The translations under genes were made by a program, and so were the position numbers. The notes beneath the pieces are model-generated. The model ran no database searches. It saw only the letters and a list, made by a program, of their open reading frames with translations, and was not told the DNA's origin. From Megaustenia siamemsis (Eukaryota; Mollusca; Gastropoda; Stylommatophora; Ariophantidae): a stretch of 64,000 nt of DNA. Positions 60,566 to 64,000 of this stretch are shown piece after piece. The DNA is taken from positions 16,872,777-16,936,776 of the forward strand of contig JAVIAB010000047.1 of assembly GCA_032433765.1 (NCBI GenBank). The letters are read 5' to 3'. The number at the start of each line of letters is the position of its first letter. The stretch's first letter is position 1.

Positions 60566-62179
60566 CTATCTATCGTCCTTTCGAGCCAAAGATGGCACAT
60601 AGGGCAGAACCACAATCTCAAAAACAGAAACCTTGGTGCCAAATGGCACATATTGCAGAGATCACTGCTTCTAAAATCTATGGCTCTGTTTCCATAACAA
60701 TACTTTTTACAGTGACAGCTTGTCAAGCCATCGATCAACCTCCTTTGTCGCCTCTTATGACATGCCCGAAGGTCACAGTGTCATATTCTTTACTTCCCCC
60801 ATAATGAGGCCCCGGTAACACACTTTTATTATAAAGTTGTGAAAATATGGGTGGGTAGAAGGTTGATAAAATACAGTTTTGCTCAATTTGTTTAGCTTTG
60901 TGAAATAAATCAAAAGAAGGGCTATGTAAAATAGAATGAATATTTCGATTTTAGTGTCCATTTTTATATAAGTGTGGTCAATTTCAAAGTGATATCACCG
61001 ACTATATTTTTGCTGCCTGAAATTAAATGACTGTCATTTTGTATTATTCACCCTTATTAATACAATGGTCTTTGTTTCCTGGAGGCAGGGGCCGTTAGAT
61101 GAGCTTCACCTTTATATTATTATGTTACATCAAGTATGTTTTACAGCTGATTTGACACTAAACTGTTTCCTGTCATTCTTCTGACACATTTCATTTCGGT
61201 GGTCATTAACTTTCTTATTGTTCTAGAGTCCAGTGTCCAATTCTGGCACTGGTAGCACAGAGTTGGTAGAAAAATGATTTGTAAATTGCCCTTTTCACTT
61301 CCGTACTTTATTGCTTTGTTTCCCAATAGGTTGCTTGCTTGTGTTCGCCCAATGACTTAAGGGAGTGTACCTCGTCATCATCCGTCCTTAAAAGGACGTT
61401 AAGTAGGCGTGTCTGCGTTGTGTTGTGGTTTACAGAATAACTGTGATATTTGCGCCTTTCGGCCCAACACATCCGACTTCAGCATGCCAATAGCGTTGAT
61501 ACTTGACCTATAACTTGGTATGCTTTGTTACACCTTATATCTATTTCTGTCACTTGGTTATTGTCTTGTGTTAACGTGCTACCAGATATTTAAAATTATA
61601 TACTTGTTTCAGGTTGTATTATCTTTTATAATGTTTAGTTTTTCTTTCTATCTCGCTATTGCCATTACTTCGATTTTATTTATGTTGATCTTCATACTGT
61701 ATGAAGATTAAGTGACCATGAGTAACAAATTTCTTGAGTAGTTGGCAAAGATGGGGGCCGCGATAGCTCAGTAGTTAGTGAACTGGACTACAAAGGACAA
61801 GCGGTAGGGTTCGATTTCAACTGACAACTTCCAGGTTCACCCAGCCTTAAATGGGTACTGTATTTTTTTCTGGGAAAGTAAAGCGGCATGGGCGTAATAC
61901 CGACCACATTACCCCAAAAATCATGTGCTGAAGGTCTGTAAAATTATGGTCACTAATACAATATTCCCTATATGCCACTTGGTGTGACCGGGCACTAAGG
62001 AGGAGTTGGCAAAGATGAACTATTGACTTAAATTTGTGATGGAGTTCATGTGCATATAATGTTCATAGAAAGTTCTATGATTGAAACATGTTTCTGTTTT
62101 GGTTCCAGACATATGAAGGTGAACACAGTCATGGAGAAAAGTGTGTCTTCCATTCGGGGGTACCTGTATTCCATGAAGG
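43934..62179 (+). CDS. CHORDC1: CHORDC1 (CHORD-containing HSP90 co-chaperone), 5' six coding exons
   Basis: The exons are 43934-44006, 45737-45843, 47940-48017, 54490-54676, 55859-55908 and 62109-62179. All sites are GT-AG, phases match, and 188 complete residues are encoded. CHORD1 spans residues about 8-67 with Cys/His at C8, C13, C27, H30, H37, C45, C46, C62 and H67. A polar linker (about 68-148) includes a helix-like [25 protein letters not shown]2 begins at C158, C163, C177, H180, H187 and runs off the last exon. In the family, paired CHORD zinc domains precede a CS domain; the protein binds HSP90 and acts in stress response and centrosome control. The rest of CHORD2 and the CS domain should lie beyond 64000. 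Family identification is secure. The start of exon 4 and the end of the linker are less certain. Confidence 0.93.
44007..45736 (+). other. CHORDC1 intron 1
   Basis: AT-rich and unusually free of transposons and arrays for this window. It contains the 17-bp inverted repeat, a CTCACTACTCACTGAG imperfect palindrome near 44392-44430 and a G10 run at 44892. Confidence 0.7.
44517..44629. repeat. 17-bp perfect inverted repeat in CHORDC1 intron 1
   Basis: GCGAATCAATTCAGAGG (44517-44533) and its complement (44613-44629) enclose about 79 bp. It may be a small hairpin or MITE remnant. Confidence 0.7.
45737..45843 (+). CDS. CHORDC1: CHORDC1 exon 2 (core of CHORD1)
   Basis: The acceptor is TTTCTACAG and the donor AAG|GTATGT, phase 1 in and 0 out. 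It encodes [21 protein letters not shown], then [14 protein letters not shown]. It supplies the C-x2-H, FHD and WSCC signatures of the CHORD zinc fold. Confidence 0.95.
45925..46160 (+). mobile_element. Degenerate LINE 3' fragment
   Basis: [16 protein letters not shown] and arginine-rich sequence with many stops resembles LINE C-termini. It lies in CHORDC1 intron 2. Confidence 0.4.
46445..46749. mobile_element. piggyBac-like MITE with TTAA ends, copy 2
   Basis: TTAA at 46445 and 46746 bounds 297 bp sharing TAGATTTCACCAA.ACCAAG and AGAATATGGTTTGATGA with copy 1. It lies in CHORDC1 intron 2. Confidence 0.75.
46814..47070 (+). mobile_element. SINE-A copy with 12-bp duplication
   Basis: It is flanked by CAACTTTAGAGG (46802-46813, 47071-47082). 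It lies in CHORDC1 intron 2, just after a piggyBac-like MITE. Confidence 0.9.
47563..47833 (-). mobile_element. SINE-C copy (SINE-A relative)
   Basis: Minus-strand tRNA-like head (GTGGCTTAGTGGTTAG) and a body with TCTGGGAAGTAAAGGCAG. The order is that of SINE-A but it is clearly diverged. A second copy is at 62310-62572. Confidence 0.7.
47940..48017 (+). CDS. CHORDC1: CHORDC1 exon 3 (end of CHORD1)
   Basis: The acceptor is GTTTTTCAG and the donor CAG|GTGAGT, phase 0 on both sides, 26 codons. GCAIGYH gives the last zinc Cys and His. A polar Glu/Lys/Gln linker ([16 protein letters not shown]) follows. The usual GCTKG is GCAIG here, a change outside the zinc ligands. Confidence 0.9.
48115..48628 (-). 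mobile_element. SINE-A copy split by a second SINE-A
   Basis: The minus-strand halves are 48115-48165 and 48444-48628. The plus-strand copy 48179-48430 sits between them, bounded by ACCATAAATTTTA at 48166-48178 and 48431-48443. Confidence 0.88.
48179..48430 (+). mobile_element. SINE-A nested in an opposite SINE-A
   Basis: A complete plus-strand copy with box A (TAGCTCAGTGG), box B (GGTTCGATCCC) and a TTTACTTTTT end. The 13-bp duplication dates it after its host. Confidence 0.9.
48900..49945. repeat. 26-bp minisatellite in CHORDC1 intron 3
   Basis: About 40 units. The right half is uniform (CACTAGATAGCACACCTACC + ACAAAA). The left half mixes ACATACACAAGACACTAG and GAAATGCAAGAGACTACT variants. 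Confidence 0.9.
50180..50600 (-). mobile_element. LINE C-terminal fragment, same family
   Basis: The minus strand reads [20 protein letters not shown] and [20 protein letters not shown]. It lies in CHORDC1 intron 3. Confidence 0.65.
50745..52245 (-). mobile_element. Same LINE family with RNase H segment, split by a SINE
   Basis: The minus strand carries a [20 protein letters not shown] segment and an RNase H remnant ([20 protein letters not shown]). The TGHNRLHSHMYT-type tail is interrupted by a SINE at 50886-51139. The RNase H domain suggests an I/Jockey-type rather than RTE element. Confidence 0.8.
50886..51139 (+). mobile_element. SINE-A inside a LINE
   Basis: It is flanked by ACTATATTCAGT (50874-50885, 51140-51151). 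It ends in T14, consistent with a Pol III terminator and tail. Confidence 0.92.
52560..53085. repeat. 42-bp minisatellite in CHORDC1 intron 3
   Basis: About 12 units of GGTACCATAAGAGGGAGAGT + TACTGATAGGTATCATAATCTA. Units differ mostly in G-run length. Confidence 0.93.
53660..54045. repeat. 28-bp T-rich minisatellite in CHORDC1 intron 3
   Basis: About 13 units of TCAATTTGTTGGTAGATTTT + TTTTCCTA. Confidence 0.9.
54118..54306 (-). mobile_element. SINE-D copy
   Basis: Minus-strand head GGGTGGTCTAATGGTAAGAA (box A) and GGGTTTGATTCCTACC (box B), then GGTGGGAATTTTTTAAA. It lies about 180 bp before CHORDC1 exon 4. Confidence 0.7.
54490..54676 (+). CDS. CHORDC1: CHORDC1 exon 4 (inter-CHORD linker)
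   Basis: The acceptor is TTTGGTCAG. The donor GATG|GTACTG is chosen because phase 1 makes a GAT codon with exon 5. It reads [20 protein letters not shown] then [10 protein letters not shown], matching the conserved proline-aspartate and leucine-helix linker. Two weaker acceptors exist downstream (CAG at 54494-54496 and 54509-54511). Using the second would shorten the exon by seven codons. The alternative donor after GAG at 54657 would break the phase. Confidence 0.8.
55325..55612. repeat. 48-bp minisatellite in CHORDC1 intron 4
   Basis: About six units of ACTACTTCAGGTTCAGAAAC + TGAAATACCTGGAAGGCAATGATCTAAA. The length is a multiple of 3, giving an open minus-strand 16-residue repeat that is not a gene. 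Confidence 0.92.
55859..55908 (+). CDS. CHORDC1: CHORDC1 exon 5 (start of CHORD2)
   Basis: The acceptor is TTCTTTGACAG and the donor TCT|GTAAGT, phase 1 in and 0 out. It encodes [17 protein letters not shown]. The KIGTSC..GC pattern is the canonical entry to the second CHORD domain. A LINE copy begins about 30 bp after the donor. Confidence 0.92.
55930..58320 (+). mobile_element. LINE (second family), decayed, endonuclease end to 3' tail
   Basis: It carries the end of an endonuclease ([15 protein letters not shown], 56037-56090). Reverse transcriptase follows, with [40 protein letters not shown] and [11 protein letters not shown] (57465), then a C-terminus like 1922-2580 and a (TAGA)n tail. 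There are many frame breaks. It lies about 20 bp after CHORDC1 exon 5 and does not disturb the splice donor. Confidence 0.85.
58600..59895. repeat. 31-32-bp minisatellite in CHORDC1 intron 5
   Basis: About 41 units of GGCAACAGTTGCAATATCTA + GGCTTATAAAAA, with ATCAACAG variants and A-run length changes. A roughly 370-bp block is repeated (compare 58930-59220 with 59300-59590). Confidence 0.93.
59895..60350 (+). mobile_element. Degenerate LINE C-terminal fragment
   Basis: It reads [17 protein letters not shown] with flanking stops, then basic sequence. It begins where the 32-bp array ends; the last array units run into it. Confidence 0.5.
60517..60825 (-). mobile_element. Repeat R (SINE-like) with (TATC)n end
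   Basis: Second copy of the 1498-1750 repeat with a longer (TATC)n run at 60517-60566. Confidence 0.6.
61141..61326 (-). mobile_element. LINE fragment, same family
   Basis: The minus strand reads [20 protein letters not shown] then [14 protein letters not shown]. It lies in CHORDC1 intron 5. Confidence 0.65.
61327..61495. mobile_element. Repeat with TTTCGGCCCAACACATC motif, copy 3
   Basis: It is nearly identical in order to copies 1 and 2, ending at CCGACTTCAGCATGCC. It lies in CHORDC1 intron 5. Confidence 0.6.
61754..62003 (+). mobile_element. SINE-A copy with 14-bp duplication
   Basis: It is flanked by AGTTGGCAAAGATG (61740-61753, 62004-62017). It lies 105 bp before CHORDC1 exon 6. Confidence 0.9.
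62109..62179 (+). CDS. CHORDC1: CHORDC1 exon 6 (CHORD2, continues beyond window)
   Basis: The acceptor is TTTTGGTTCCAG and the donor GAAGG|GTAAGT in phase 2. It reads [20 protein letters not shown] then FHEG, including the CxxH and FHEG ligands of CHORD2. The following exon, expected to start with the KYWSCC region, is not found before 64000. Confidence 0.93.
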
Positions 62180-62309
62180 GTAAGTATCTTCTTGGCTGAT
62201 GTGACATTTTCAAAATTATGTATATCACTATTTGATTTTGGAGGTAACATTTCTTTTGGCTTGTAATATTGTAATATCTTTTAGTTAGTATTATTTTTGC
62301 CTAATTCAA

Positions 62310-62572
62310 TGTAAAAAAAGGTTCACTCTACACCTTGCTAGGCGTATGGGGAATATAGATTTGTGACCATATTTTTTTACGACCGATGCACATTTTTTTG
62401 GTGATGTGGTTTGGTATCACACCAGACCGCCTTTACTTACCAGAAAAATCTCTGGTACCTGTTTTGTGAACCCTGGAGCCTTGTCAGTCGAAAAAAATCC
62501 AATCACTGCTGGGATCGATCCTGACCCTCTGGTCAGGAACAAGCACACTACCACTCAGCCACAGAGGCTCCC
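62310..62572 (-). mobile_element. SINE-C copy
   Basis: Minus-strand head with CTGTGGCTGAGTGGTAG (box A) and GGATCGATCCC (box B). The body ends CACGCCTAGCAAGG-like. It lies in the intron after CHORDC1 exon 6. Confidence 0.7.
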
Positions 62573-63079
62573 AATTCAATGTGCAACATAATTATATATG
62601 ACTATTATTCTAATTCAATGTGCCACATATTTTAGATCTTGATAGATGGTTGGTAGCAAGCAATCATGGTTTTTTTTCCAGTGTTTTGGTAATTATATTA
62701 GTGAATTATGCTGAGTGCTATTTTGTTGAACAGCTCTCATGGCATCTTCTTCAACATTTCAATTATTTTGATCATGCTAACTTGACTCTGTTCTGTTTCA
62801 TGATGGAAGGGTAAGAACAACATCATACACAAGATGAGCTGGTTGCATAGTCATTATTTGTATGTGCTTGCATGTCCTGTTTTTTTGCCTTCATCTGCGC
62901 AGTGTCTGCCACACTACATCTTGGCAGACTGGCATATTGGATGTAGGAGTTTTCCTTCTTGTAAGATGGATATCTTGTGGCTGATTCTACAGATGCAGGA
63001 TCAATAAGTTGCATTTTTGTTGTTGGGCATCATTTCTTTTCTACTGCATCTTTCTGTCTTCTGAATTTAGTATTCATTG
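62573..63079 (+). other. CHORDC1 intron after exon 6, no feature seen
   Basis: AT-rich sequence without recognised repeats or a continuation exon. Confidence 0.6.
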
Positions 63080-64000
63080 ATTGACACACATGTATGATGG
63101 TTTACACATGTGCAGTTCGAACAGAGGGACTGAGCGAATATTTCCCAATAGAAACTGGGTTAAGAAGGATGTATTTTATCGCCCTTGTTATTTGGAATTG
63201 TTATGGACTTCTTATGAAAAATGCTGCACTGGTAATAAAGACATCGAATGGATAAAAGGAGACCATTTGGAGGACCTCGACTTTGCTGATGACATAGTTC
63301 TCATCAGCAGCCAGATAAAAAATATGCAGGAAAACACAAATTAACTATCATCAATAGCCCAAAATTGGGCTTGAGAGCAATCATGATAAGACTAAAGTCA
63401 TGAAAAGTTTAATTCCAACAGATGGCAAAATATACATGGAAAACAAACCAGTAGAAGAGATCGATCACTTTATCTATCTTGAAGTCACATTGATCGAGAA
63501 GGGGATACAAGCAAAGAAAATTAGAATCAGAATAGCTAAAGCGCAATGTTTCAGAAGCCTTGAAAGTTGTGGAAATCAAACTCATCAGCACAAACACAAA
63601 ACTTAGGCTATTCAAATCAAATGTACTATCAACCATTACGTATGCATGTGAAAGCTGGAAAACAAGAGATATAGAAAAAAAGTTGAACGCATTCGAAAAT
63701 AATGTCTAAGGAAAATACTTGGTATAGCGTGGAACGAATTCAAACAAACGAGGAAATTAGAGAAATCGCCAATCAACCACTAATATCTTCAGTAATAAAG
63801 AAAAGACAATGGTCTTATGTTGGACATGTGATGAGAAGAGATAATAACCAAAAATAGCAAAGCAAGCCCTCATGTGGGAAACAACAGGTAAGAGAAAAGA
63901 GAAGACCCAGGGAGACACTGAGAAGAACATTGATGAGAGAGGCAAGAGCAGCAGGATCGGCTCCCTCAATGAGATAGAGCTTGCTTGCACAGAACAGAGA
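63080..64000 (+). mobile_element. LINE (second family), partial, runs off the window
   Basis: It parallels 57285-58200 (TGCAGTTCGAACAGAG onward), including the FADDIVLIS segment and the RSLESCGNQ region. It differs mainly by one-base indels. The 3' end lies past 64000. Confidence 0.85.

Overview
The window is animal (metazoan) nuclear DNA: spliced genes with GT-AG introns, many non-LTR retrotransposon fragments, tRNA-headed SINEs and very many intronic minisatellites. The LINE types, the SINEs and the CHORDC1 orthologue fit a lophotrochozoan, perhaps a mollusc. That placement is inference, because no species-diagnostic locus was found. Both genes lie on the + strand. Gene 1 runs from before the window to 33104: four phase-compatible coding exons encode 279 residues of a protein I do not recognise, ending in a stop and two AATAAA signals. 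Gene 2, from 43934 past the last exon seen at 62179, is the 5' part of CHORDC1 (an HSP90 co-chaperone). Six exons give the first CHORD zinc domain, a linker and the start of the second CHORD domain. The remainder, including the CS domain, lies beyond the window. The two genes show no evident functional link. || Layout: 1-6400, upstream intron of gene 1 with LINE and SINE fragments, 38-bp and 24-bp arrays and a Penelope/retrozyme-like insertion ending 39 bp before the exon. 6417-19264, three coding exons separated by an RTE-type LINE and about 7 kb of minisatellites (22, 69, 44, 40, 36 and 35 bp units). 19265-32739, last intron of gene 1, holding an 8.7-kb near-perfect palindromic element (23761-32455) with AG...CT ends and a 6-bp target duplication. 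32740-33104, terminal exon. 33235-43850, intergenic repeats. 43855-62179, heat-shock-type element and CHORDC1 exons, with introns carrying SINEs, LINEs and arrays. 62180-64000, intron with a second copy of a LINE. || About 13 kb outside the palindrome is tandem array. Several arrays visibly start from transposon ends. The most unusual objects are the palindromic element, the retrozyme-like unit, and a 69-bp array whose last monomer forms the 3' splice site of an exon.
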